Assembly (NCBI GenBank): GCA_030760725.1 | Contig: JASWHV010000012.1 | Coordinates: 39,215,652-39,279,651, forward strand | Length of the DNA: 64,000 nucleotides | Source: Neostapfia colusana | Lineage: Eukaryota; Streptophyta; Magnoliopsida; Poales; Poaceae | Reading direction: 5' to 3' | Shown: positions 45,543 through 56,796 of the stretch, piece after piece | How positions within the stretch are numbered: position 1 is the stretch's first letter | Layout of the letters: every line of letters begins with the position of its first letter | The notes under the pieces: generated by a model | Database searches by the model: none | Told to the model about the DNA's origin: nothing | The model's input: only the letters and a program-made list of their open reading frames with translations | Translations under genes and position numbers: made by a program

Positions 45543-47626
45543 TTACCCATGCTGAGACGCCATGAACTCCGGGTAATTTGAGCGAAGGAATTCCTGGCTC
45601 TCCCACGTCGCTTCTTCGGCGGTGTGGTTGCTCCAGAGTATTTTGTAGAACCACAACGTTCGGCTACGCATGGTTCGGGCTTTCTCATCAATAATCACCA
45701 CCGGATACTCATCATACGTCAAATCCGGTTGCAATTCGCCGATGTCTTCGGTAGGAACAGCAGCGGTATGCTTCAGACATTTTCTCAGTTGTGAGACATG
45801 GAAAACGTCATGGACACCAGCAAGAGATGCCGGTAGCTCCAGTCTATACGCCGCTGGTCCACACTTTTCGGTGATAGCATAGGGTCCAATGAAACGGGGA
45901 GCGAGCTTTCCCTTCACACCGAACTGGTGCACGCCCTTCATCAGAGACACACGGAGATACACGTGTTCACCGACGTCAAAGTGCAACAGTCTACGCCTCT
46001 TATCAGCGTAGCTCTTCTGCCGGGATTGAGCGGCCTTCAAATTAGCTTGAATCGTCCGAACACGCTCTTCGGCGTCGTTCACCACATCAACCCCGAATGT
46101 GACCCTTTCACCGGACTCGCACCAGTTTAATGGGGTGCGGCATTTGCGACCGTAGAGAGCTTCGTAGGGTGCCATTTTGATACTCGCCTGATAGCCGTTG
46201 TTGTACGAGAATTACGCCAATGGTAGGTGATCATCTCAGTTCCTACCATGGTGGATGGCACAAGCTCTCAACATGTCTTCCAGAACCTGATTCACCCTCT
46301 CTGTTTGGCCATCTGTCTGAGGGTGGTAGGCGGAGCTTCTAATCAGTTTAGTACCCAAAGCAGCGTGCAACTGCTCCCAAAAGCGAGATACAAACAATGC
46401 ACCTCGGTCTGAGACTATGGTCTTGGGTACACCATGCAAGCATAGGATCCTGGCAATATATAACTCCGCATATCTATTTGCATGGAAATGTGTATGCACG
46501 GGAATGAAGTGAGCCGACTTGGTTAGTCGGTCAACAATCACCCAAATGGAATCATGTTTGTTGGATGTTAGGGGTAATCCCACAAAGAAATCCATGCTTG
46601 TATCTTCCCATTTCCATGCCAGGATCTTCAGGGGTTGCAACAGCCCTGATTTTCTCATATGATCAGCCTTCACTCGTCTACACGTATCACACTCGGATAC
46701 GTACTGCACTACCTCCCGCTTCATCCGCGTCCACCAAAATTTCTTTTTCAAGTCTTGGTACATTTTGTTGCTGCCCGGATGAATGGAGTATTTAGACAAG
46801 TGAGCTTCATCGAGGATCTTCTTCCTCAGTTCCATATCCCGGGGTACGACTATGCGGTGATTGAACCATAGCGTCCCCTCATAATCTTTCCGGAAACATT
46901 TGATCTCCCCATTGTCTATCCGTCTCCGGAGATGTGCCATGCCCTTATCAATCTTCTGAGCTGCAATGATGTCCTCCCAAATGGTAGGGATGAGGGCAAG
47001 GTTGTAGAGCGATCCATAAGGAACCGAGTATAGACTCGGCTCTTCCTCCTCCACCGGTGTAATGGTGAGGTGATGGACATGTGATTTCTGACTCAGCGCG
47101 TCGGCAACCACATTCGCCTTGCCGGGGTGGTAATGAATCTCAATTTCATAATCTTTGATTAGTTCTAACCACCTCCTTTGCCTCATATTCAGCTCCTTCT
47201 GGGTGAAGATGTACTTTAAGCTCTTGTGGTCGGTGTAGAGATGCACCAAATTCCCCAGGAGATAGTGCCTCCACATTTTCAGCGCCAAAACCACTGCAGC
47301 AAGCTCAAGATCATGAGTCGGATAGTGCTGCTCATGGTTCCGAAGTTGGCGTGAGCCATAGGCGACCACACGTCCTTCCTGCATCAACACGCAGCCGAGC
47401 CCAATACCAGACGCGTCATAGTATACGTCAAAGGGCTTGGTTGTATCCGGTTGAGCTAAGACCGGGGCGGTTGTGAGATGCTTCACCAATGCTTGGAACG
47501 CTCCTTCATACGCCGTGTTCCAAACATATTTCGCTCCCTTCTTCAGCAATTCTGTCATCAATTTAGCGAGCTTGGAGAAGCTTGGAATGAATCTCCGATA
47601 GTATCCCGCTAACCTGAGGAAGCTTC
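45543..47626 (-). pseudogene. Element B pol, RNase H-integrase-chromodomain part
   Basis: This continues the B polyprotein after the S insertion in the same frame. It runs from LAGYYRRFIP through RNase H (YDASGIGLGCVLMQEGR, LYTDHKSLKYI), the integrase zinc finger (HPGSNKM... CDTC), the DDE core (SMDFFVGLP, VSDRGALF, QTERVNQ) and the chromodomain-like end (LWFYKILWSNHTAEEAT) to the stop at 45543. Two nonsense codons are visible: TGA at 46236-46238 (where Trp is expected) and TAA at 46212-46214 (where Glu is expected). Otherwise this is the best-preserved integrase in the window. Confidence 0.95.
47622..47626. repeat. Target-site duplication GCTTC of insertion S
   Basis: GCTTC is repeated at 50912-50916. 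Joining the flanks with one copy removed restores the B RT frame (VRSFLRLAGYYRRF). AGCTT, shifted by one base, is an equivalent reading. Confidence 0.85.
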
Positions 47627-47973
47627 AAATTTTGGACGTGTTGCATGTTTTGCAAAAATTCAAATTCAAACTGGAATTCAAATTATACCCAAAACAGAAA
47701 AGAAATGGAAAAAGAAAAAGGAAATCGGGAAAAAAACTGGCCAGTGGGCCGAAACCGCCAGCCGGCCCAGCAACCCCCGCGCCAGCCCGCCCCCGCGCGC
47801 GCCGCGCTGCCCCTCGCTGACGGGTGGGACCCACATGTCATCCCTAACCCCGCGACCCCGGACTCTCTCCCGCGCGCGCGATCGCAACCGATCGGGAAAC
47901 CGCATCCCGCAGCCAAATTCTGGACTCAGAGGACTCCAACTCGATCACAACAGACCCACCGCCCTCCCCCGGC

Positions 47974-47980
47974 TATAAAA
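47974..47980 (+). promoter_or_regulatory. TATA box of LTR S
   Basis: TATAAAA in GGCTATAAAAACCCC, about 350 bases into S. It is the clearest core promoter among the Tekay-type LTRs here and sets the + strand as its sense strand. Confidence 0.6.
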
Positions 47981-49431
47981 ACCCCAGCTCCGATCAGTTT
48001 TCCTCACGCGATCGCCGATTTTCACTCCGGTGAGCACCGAGACTTCGCCGGTGAATTCTGGCCGGTCTAAGCTCGGAAACTCTGATCTAACTCGCTGGTC
48101 TTGATCCACCGCCTCCGGGGAACTTTGCAGGTGCAGAAAACCCGAAGACTTACGGTGTAAATCCAGCGCCGACGAGCTTCGCCGTGGTTTTGCCTCGGAC
48201 CTCGCCGCCGATCACTTTCCAGGACCCCCGAGCTCGAGAAAACCCCCGAGGTGAGATCCCTGACCTCCCCTCTACCGATCTAGGCCATAAGATCACAGTT
48301 CTAGGCAGAATTCTCGAGGATCCGAAACTTTCCGGCGAGATCGCCGCTTCCCGCCGCCGTGCGCCGCCGGCAGCGCCGCCCGCGCTCGATCAGAGCGACG
48401 TGGCCGCTTGTGCGCCGTTTATTTTAAATCGCACGGTAGACTTTAAAACCCCGCGTACCGGTTCGATCTTATAATCTCAGCCGTCGGTTTAAAATCGGAC
48501 GGTCCACGTCGACCCCGCGTTATAAAGACTGGAGTTCTTATGTGCTACCCCCTGGGGTTCTCTGGAATTGAGAGCTAGCCCCGGAAACTTCAGATCTAGC
48601 CCCTGGAACTCCAGAAAATCATATAAATTCATTTAAAAATCAGTTTTAGCCCCTGGACTTAATAGAAATTAAGAAAAACACCTCTGATAAGTGTAGCTAG
48701 ACCCCTGGAAATTATGAAAATAATATTATAGACCCTGTAATGGGGTGAGTTTACTTTTTAACCCTGTTTAGTATTTAATTTAGAAAATTGAATATGTAAC
48801 TAGTGTTTAAAAATTAAAAAGGGGGACAAACATAATTGTCAAAATTTATTAAAAACTTTCTCAGTACTTAGAAAACTTTGGAGTGAGATAAAAATATATT
48901 TTTGGGCTGAAATAAATCTGTTTTATCTATTATTCACATTTAATAGTATCGGGACACATTTTTAAGTAAAGAATAGTTAAAGAAAAATAGGGAAAATAAT
49001 TATGAAATAGTATACATCATAAGCCATGGTCAAAATATGATTTTAAATTATTTAGGACCAGAACCTAATCTGTTTAGGTGATGTGTATTACTAATTTAAT
49101 AATAAAATACACAATTATGCATAGGAATATAAATCTGAAAATATAGAAACTAGTAAATGATAAATGGAGTTCTAAAATACAAAGAATTCAGTTTAGGGTT
49201 GATAGAAATTGTGAAGGCACATTGTATGCAAGTATAAATGTGGACACAAAAGTAGGAATCATATATACATGGTTAAAAGTGCATGCAAGCCACAACTTAA
49301 CACACATAAAGTAACCACAACACATATAATGGTGAATGAATTTCATAAATGTGAATGTGTGGTTTGTATGAAGTAGAAGTGTGAACTATGTCTTATGATT
49401 GTTGTTTTTCTTTTGCTATGTGTGATGGTAT

Positions 49432-50665
49432 GAAGTAGAACCTGTTCAAGAACAAGTTATTCAATTCCAAGATCAGGACTACCCATTTCAAGAGCAGCAA
49501 GAAGGAGGCAAGTGTCCTTGACCACTTTGATCCTATGCTAGGGTGTGTAGATAGAATTATTTGCATTGTCAAATGAAATATGAAACCCATGCTAGGAAAG
49601 TTTCCCTAGAATTGCATTACCTTGTTTCCTTGAAGCTTGGGTTGGGATTTATTTTGTCATGTCATTTATACACATGCATATGCTTAGCCATGCCTAGAAT
49701 GGGATATTTGGGATATGAGATCATCAGTTTATATTACCATACTCTTGAATGAGATATTGTGAGTTATGTAGAGGTAGGGATCAAGGCAAGTTGGATGTTT
49801 TGGTTGTGTGCTGGGTGCACGAGACTTGGGTTTGTGTTTAGTACCTGCCTGGATCCTAAGGACCGGTTCATGGAGCATGTAACCCGGCTTTACAGTGCCA
49901 ACCACATGCTGAGATGGGGCAGCTTGGCCAATTAATTAGGTGTATCCCCGGCGTAGTATGGGTGTGTTGGATGGTGCGGGGAGTAGGTGTCAGCTGGACT
50001 ACCATATGAACCGCAAGGCTCAAGAGGGGGCCACTGCAGCGGGGTTGGAGCCTCTTGTATGCTGTTAGGGGTGAAACCTCAGTGGGCCCACGCTCATCGG
50101 GAATCCCTTTGTAAAGGCTTCGTAGTGATCTCTTGGCCACACACCTGGGAAGTGTGAATGTGGATCGTAGCCACTGGCATAATGGAGGTTCTTTTAGTCC
50201 ACCCGACAACGGGGGATGAAATCACTACTTGTGGGTACAGTGGTACAAACTCTGCAGAGTCAAAACTGTCTTGACAGCCGTGCTCACGGTTAAGAGCGGC
50301 CTGGACTTATTCATGATTAGAGGAGTGAAGGTTTTTGGAAGTTGTGGATGTTAAGCGGGGAGCTTAACATTGGAAATGATGTTATGGTTATTTGGTTATG
50401 ATGATGGGATGGGAGATTTGGACCATTTCACCTGTGTAGTAATGTAGGTGCTTAATAAGCTAAGGTGATAGGTATTAATTGCGTAGTGCTTTAACCATGA
50501 GTTCAACCTCTCCTTGTTCTAGCCATGCATGATATAATTTTCCCACACTTGCTGAGTACCATTGGTACTCAACCTTGCATATTTGTTGGTTTATATTGCT
50601 GCTCAGGTCAAGATAATGAGGTGGTATATAATGACCAAGATTTTGGACCCGAGGAAGGCTTTTAG
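49432..50665 (+). CDS. LTR mini-ORF exons 2 and 3 in S (candidate)
   Basis: An exon-2-like segment ending at 49507 (EVEPVQEQVIQFQDQ..., FQEQQEG) is followed by a GC-type donor, GGAG|GCAAGT. An exon-3-like segment starts at 50607 after TTGCTGCTCAG and ends EVVYNDQDFGPEEGF then TAG at 50663-50665. The junction is phase 1 on both sides, exactly as in the central and B LTRs, although the nucleotide sequence is very different. The acceptor before exon 2 and any exon 1 are uncertain. The function is unknown. The peptide is strongly acidic. Confidence 0.35.
50554..50570 (+). other. Conserved LTR stem-loop, S copy
   Basis: GAGTACC-ATT-GGTACTC, a seven-base-pair perfect stem, is preceded by TTGCT and placed 36 bases before the exon 3 start. 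It occupies the same position as GAGC...GCTC in the other LTRs, but with a longer, different stem. Confidence 0.55.
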
Positions 50666-50911
50666 GTTCATGAAGACCCCCGGGCAACGCCTGTGATGGA
50701 GCCCTAAAGAATAATATTCTGCTGCTAGTTTATTTACTTGTGATGAAGCATTAGTGTCTATTGAGACATTTGCGATGTAAGACTTATTTATATTCGACAC
50801 CTGGCTTGTAATAAATGATGCTTCACTATTTGTCATCACATGTATGAGAAAATGATCCTGGCATACATGTGATATTCACTTGGTTGTTCTTCGGAAAAAC
50901 CGGGTGTGACA

Positions 50912-53368
50912 GCTTCTGACTTCATGAACTGAAGTGGGAGCTTTCCATTTCAGCACTTGCTCTATCTTGCTTTGGTCAACCGCAATGCCTTCCGCGGAGA
51001 TGATATGTCCCAAGAATGGCACTTGGCTGATCCAAAACTCGCATTTGCTGAACTTGGCATAGAGCTTGTGGTCTCGCAATCGTTGAAGAACGATTCTCAA
51101 GTGTTCGGCATGTTCGGCTTCTGTCTTGGAGTAAACCAAGATATCATCGATGAACACTACCACGAACTTGTCTAGCTCCGGCATGAACACAGAGTTCATG
51201 AGATACATGAAATGGGCTGGAGCATTTGTGAGACCAAAAGACATGATGATATATTCATACAATCCATATCTCGTCGAGAAAGCCGTCTTCGGGATATCCT
51301 CCACCGGGATCTTTATCTGATGATACCCAGAGCGAAGGTCCATCTTGAAGAACACACTTGCACCCACAAGTTGATCAAACAATATGTCGATGCAGGGCAG
51401 TGGGTACTTATTCTTGATGGTGACGTCGTTGAGCGGCCGGTAGTCCACACACAGCCTCAAGGTTTCATCCTTCTTCTTCACGAACAGCGCCGAGCATCCC
51501 CAAGGCGAGGAACTCGGCCTAATGAAACCTTTGCTCAACAGGTCATTGAGCTATTCTTTCAGTTCAGGCAGCTCATTTGGAGCCATTTTGTATGGTCTCC
51601 GTGATATGGGCATAGTCCCGGGTGCAAGTTCAATCTTGAACTCGACATCCTGCTCAGGTGGCATGCCCGGAAGATCATCCGGGAACACGTCGGGGTACTC
51701 CCGGACTACGGGGATGTCCTCTAACTTGAGAGCTTCAGTATTATGGATTTCTGAAACTTCCCGGACTGGAGTGTCTAGCACCATGGAGTGCGGACGGTGG
51801 AATGGAGAATTTAAATGAACCGTCCAGGTCCGAGTATTCAGGACAGCGCCATGGTAGTTTAGCCATGACATTCCTAAGATTGCATCAATATTTTGCCCCG
51901 TAAGGATTATCAGGGTGGTGGGATATAGCTTCCCACCTAAGCACATAGGTGCTTTTGTTATCATCATATTTGCTGAAATCTTCCCTCCCAGTGAGCAGAT
52001 CATATATGTGCAGTCGGTTGGGAAGACTTGCATTTGATGCTTAGCCACATAGGATGCACTTATAAAACTGTGGGTTGCACCAGAATCGAACAATATGATG
52101 ATGGCTTTATCATTGAGATTGAACATACCCGCCAGCATGTTGTCTCCCTCCGGGGCGTCCTCATTGTCGAGGTTGCGAGCGCCCCCAGTCCGCTGACCAA
52201 CCTTCTTGACCAGAGGTCGGCCTCGAGCACCGCCCTGGAACTGGGCTTGCCCGCTGCTCTGCTGCCCCTGGGGACAGTCCTTCGCGAAATGGCCCGCCTG
52301 GCCACACGTGAAGCAAGTGAAGCGGGGTGACCCTCCGCTGATCGGCGGGCGGAAACCCGGGGCGCGTTGTGGTGGTGGAAACGCCCGGGGTGCCGTCTGC
52401 TGCTGCTGCTGTGGTTGTCTCGGTGGTGGCATCGGCGGTCGGAATGGCGGTGACTGGAAAGAACATCCCCCAAACCTCTGAGGTCGCGCCGATGGATGCC
52501 ACTGCTGTCCGGATGGTGTTCGATACACCATGTGGTACTTCTGAGGAGCGCCACTCCCACTGCTGGGTGGAGCGCTGCTCAGCTGCCAACTCCCGCTGAG
52601 CATCCTCTTGCATAATCACGGCATTGACGAGGTCGTTGAAGGTGCCCTGATTCCATTGAACGAGATGCGTCTTCATTTTGGGGTGTAACCCCTGATAAAA
52701 ATGCTCCCGCTTCTTCTCCTCGGTGGAGATGTAGTCTGACGCATATTGCGCCAGATGGTTGAAGGCACCGGAGTAGTCATGGGCACTCCTCCTGCCCTGC
52801 TTCAGTTCCAAAAATTCTTGGAACTTCCTCTTCATTATCCCGGGAGGGATATGATAGGCGCGGAACGCCTCCCGGATCTCTTCCCACTCCACAGCATGGC
52901 CAGCCGGACGTGAGGCGACATAGTTCGCCCACCACGCACCAGCGGCACCGTGAAGCTGCTGCGCTGCGAACAGAGTCTTTTGCCACTCCGTGCATTGGAG
53001 CAGCCCGAACTTGGACTCGATGGTCCGCAGCCAGTTATCGGCCTCCCGTGGTTCTTCTGCTTCAGTGAACACTGGAGGGTGTGTACTCGTGAAGTCCGAG
53101 TACGACACCTCACGGGGCTCACGGGGCCCCCTCTCTTGAACCCCCCCCCCCCCCCCCCCGCCTGGAACGTATTCTGCACGATCGTGCGGAGCAGGTCGGT
53201 CTGCTCCTCACGACCCCCCACCAGTGCCGCTATCACATCCGCTAGAGTAAGCGAAGGCGGTGGTGGTGGTTGCTGCTGCGGGGTGCTGTCGTAGGTAGGT
53301 GGCTGGGAGTCATCGCCTCCCTGCTGGCTAGAGAGACCAACCTCGTGCGTGGTCCTAGTGCGAACCAT
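50912..53368 (-). pseudogene. Element B gag, protease and RT
   Basis: The ATG at 53368 directly follows a TTGCAG acceptor. The N-terminus is Gln/Pro-rich (PQQQPPPPPSLTLADVIAAL), then a Gly run coded by a 19-base homopolymer (53141-53159) where the frame slips. The Gag core follows from about 53108 (WWANYVASRPAGH, AYHIPPGIMKRK), with another frame change near 52600. Next come zinc knuckle CFTCGQAGHFAKDC, protease DSGATHSF, a single TAG at 51551-51553, and RT with an intact FIDD (SKCEFWISQVPFLGH) up to the S insertion. It encodes the particle and replication enzymes of the element. It would need only a few changes to be open, so B is fairly young but not autonomous. Confidence 0.93.
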
Positions 53369-55327
53369 CTGCAACCATACGACAATAAACATCAGTCCCG
53401 CAACATATTTCATGCAGTCAAATGAAATAGGCGTAAAAACATAATGACAATAATATCATGCGATACATCTCGTATGTAGATAATGTAATAACTTTGCACA
53501 AGCTACACCATTACCAGACCAAATACAAGCTAGTTTAATCCAACTTGATGAACCTCCTCTTTGGAAGCTCACCATAACTAGGTTTGGTCACTACGAGACA
53601 TTACTATCGCGCTGTCATCACGTATACTACCCTTTTATCTTCAATATGACACAAACATGGTCTCTAGTAAAAGAAATTTGAGTGAGACCTATACTCATAT
53701 CTTTCACTAGTTTAAGATAACCTCTCATGAGTAGATTCTACCCTATTGGAAGTACTTAAACCCCCTTAGGGTACAACAATCTCTCTAATGAGTTCAACTG
53801 TCATCCCTCTGGCAGAATGACCAGTTTCTACACATACCAGATTTTGACCTGGTTCTGGGCATTTTTATGACTCAAGTTGAATACCAAAGTTAAATTTAAC
53901 TTCAGTATCTTTCCAACGAATACTTATTTGCCCTAAGATCAGCTCTGGTTAAAAAGGTATGGTAATTCAAAGTCAACATAATTTCTGGAAGAATTTCAAC
54001 AGCACCTCCTTTGGGAAGTTGCCGTTTTCAACTGATATTTCCACTGCATTCCGTGCTGCAAATACAGAAACTTTGAATTGCAAAGATGTAACACATCTTA
54101 TACCCTTTCTAAAAAGGTATCATATGAAATTTTTAGATTTTTCTACTGGGAGTTATGTTTGAAAAACAGAACAGTCCAGAGAGTGTTTCAACTCTGTCCT
54201 GAATCTGGACAGTTTCCATTCCTCTTGGATTAAATACATCTTAAGGTGTGATTCAGCTCTGGAAGTCCACAACAAAGTTGTAGAGTACTTAAACACCTTT
54301 CCAGAACCATATCCCACACCTCCCTTAGCTAAATGATCTGTGATTTATGCTCTGTTAAAGTTCAGCAGACTTGCTGCCCAAAACAGAGCACTCTGTTTTT
54401 CAATCTTTTGGAACTACACTCATCACTATCCGATTTTTCTACCCAACCAGGGTCCTAGATGTTGAACCAAGTAATTTTTAATTCCTTGTTATTATTACCT
54501 TTCATGCACATGCCTATACTATGTCGGTACTACGTTCCTCACAAAGGAAAATCCTAACCGGATTATACCGGCATATACGTCTCAATTGTGGCACTAAACG
54601 GTCTCTCGCACACGTTTACTACACAGATACATACGTGGTTAATACCTGCAGAAAACCACACAATAGTGATGCACTCAAAGGTTGTTTTCATTTCAGGCAG
54701 GTCCATATTTGAAAATAAATACAAACGCCCGTATCATAGCCATACGGCCGTCCTTTGAGTTAAGTCACGTCTCAAGGTACGTCATCGTGTTTCAACACCA
54801 CACGACGGGGAACCCGAGTATGTCATGAACGGGTTGTCACGGTTGGAAATGTTATCAACCCAACAGATACCACCTACTGCCCTGCAGGGCACGCCGATGG
54901 CAAGCGCTGCGTATGTCCTCCTGGGCTACTTCCAGATGAACACACTCTCGCGTTACTGACCACGCGATGGGGTCTCCACTTACTTGCCTAATGCACGCTA
55001 GGGATCAGCGTTCCATATGAACTCAGGAACATGAAGAGTCCAAGAGTTTCATATTGACGTCTCACACCAAGCTGTGAGACCTATCCCTGAACCGCGTTCC
55101 TCGTTAGGGGAGCTAACCGAAATTGAACCGCTTTCGGTGGCGTTCCTTACCATTCTGGTAGGTGCGTCGTTACATAATTGAAATTCAGAATTATAACACA
55201 TAAGTTAGTCTTGCCACTTTAAGTAACTATGCTAATATAGTCCTTACTTGGGCAACTACCAAATCCTCACCGTAAACCTAATTTTTCCCATAATACAGTC
55301 CTTAAGTACTGTGCTATCCCCAATGCA
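53369..55327 (-). other. Element B 5' leader, no ORF comparable to the central element's
   Basis: About 1.96 kb between PBS and gag. Parts align with the central leader (GTGAGGAACGTAGTACCGACATAG near 54543-54520 on the minus strand). It ends in TATGGTTGCAG at the gag ATG, a good splice acceptor. No counterpart of the 314-codon ORF is present; the remaining short ORFs are unremarkable. Confidence 0.6.
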
Positions 55328-55339
55328 GCTATGATACCA
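55328..55339 (-). other. Element B primer binding site
   Basis: TGGTATCATAGC on the minus strand, three bases after the LTR end. It is the initiator-Met type with one mismatch to TGGTATCAGAGC. Confidence 0.9.
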
Positions 55340-55598
55340 GGCTGTGGCGGACCGGGATCCGCTCATCCAGGATCGCAGAGGGTGGTGCCGCACGATGAGA
55401 CACCTGACAGCACACGTCATAAGGACACATTATATTACATGGGAAACAACTGAACTGTACAAACAGGTACAACCTTCAGTTACAAACTATTGTTTATATT
55501 ACACAGCGGAAGTCTACACTATACAACTCACGGCCGCCTATCTAGCAAAAGTTGCCTGCCCAGCCCTAGGGCAACACACACTAGCTGCACTATTCAGC

Positions 55599-56796
55599 TC
55601 AGCGCGGCGTGTACGGCTCCCACTCAGCCGTGGTCCCCGACGGAGGGTATCCCTCGCCGGTGGACTTGTAACCCGAGTCCATGTGTGGCTCCTCACCTGA
55701 AAAACACTTAAGCAGCAACCGTGAGCACGAGGGCTCAACAAGACTTAACCGAATCACCTAGGCATGAAACTCTACATGAGGTGTACAATGAACATAGGAT
55801 AGTAACATTGCAGCAAATGGACACGCCTACAAGTTCATCCTTAGTTCATCTTTTAGCAACAAGTTAACAGTTCGGAAATTCGAAATTTAGTAAGCAATAT
55901 TTGGTGGCACACATGTAGCAATACAATTATATCATAACAGAAAAATTGCATCATCACATTTCATACATTAACCTACGTCACGACTCAGTGACCAAGTGGT
56001 ACTCTTCACCACGAGGGACGACGAATCAACTCGATATACACCTGCAGAGAAACCCAAAGAGCACGTCACGTACGCCCACCCGTGGAGCTGCACAGCACGC
56101 TCACTCGATGTCGTACGGGACAACCATTCACCCAACAGCCCAAACGTCGATCCGGTCACACCGAAACGGACAGGAGGTTCCCTACACGGAGCATCTCTCT
56201 ATGCCCGTTAGCAGATTTCCACCTTGCTGCCCTCAACCTACACCTATAAATCGGTGTGCTATGCCTCGACGCCCGGAGGTTTGGGTCCATCGGTTTATCG
56301 GGGCCTATATATCCGATATGCCTTCGGTACGTTCAAACTTGATCAGCGTGGGCCGCAAACGGATCGGTCCTCAATCGACACGGACAGGACTGCGCACACA
56401 AGACTCCCTCTTGCTGCGCCCTAGACCCTGCCAAGTCTCATTTTCATTACTAAGATGATCTCACATCACTCGAACCAATCCCGTGTGTCCCAAGCCTAAC
56501 TCGTGAGTAGATTCCAACTACTCGACTTGTACCGAAGTCCTATGACTCATTAAGCATAGCCTGTCTATTCGAGGCCCTAGACACTACCCTCACTCTTGGG
56601 GAAAAAAATTCTGGTTATGCAGTTGGGTATTCATCCATCCTACACCTAATACACATACACACTTCACACTACGTATGTAAACAAAGTAAAACTTTAGAAA
56701 AAGGGTTAATGCAAGGGGCTTGCCTTGTTGCTGCTGGTCAGTAGTTAGGTCTTTGTCCGGAAGGAGGAAGTCGAGCACCTCCGGAGTCTCCTCGCC
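55599..56796 (-). CDS. LTR mini-ORF exons 2 and 3 in B (candidate)
   Basis: On the minus strand the exon-2-like segment (about 56796-56724) encodes EETPEVLDFLLPDKDL and ends QQQQ-G with a GC-type donor CAAG|GCAAGC. Exon 3 (55696-55599, 98 nt) follows GTTTTTCAG and ends AEWEPYTPR then TGA, closely matching VEWESCTPQS of the central and E copies. The phase-1 junction is shared. The exon 2 acceptor is one base out of register with the central copy, so its start is uncertain. No trustworthy exon 1 was found. Confidence 0.4.
55723..55736 (-). other. Conserved LTR stem-loop, B copy
   Basis: GAGC-CCTCGT-GCTC on the minus strand, preceded by TTGTT, 26 bases upstream of the exon 3 acceptor. Confidence 0.45.

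Larger units (their letters stand above)
47627..50911 (+). mobile_element. Insertion S: probable solo LTR of another Tekay-like family
   Basis: A 3285-bp insertion in B's RT without gag or pol. It ends CCGGGTGTGACA, has an AT-rich start, a GC-rich core (47740-48540) with a TATA box (47974-47980), then AT-rich sequence. Blocks such as TACAAACTCTGCAGAGT and AGCCGTGCTCACGGTTA (50246-50300), and the stem-loop at 50554, resemble grass gypsy LTRs I know of. One oddity is that the left end reads AAATTTTGG instead of TG. It is probably what remained after LTR-LTR recombination. Confidence 0.75.
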
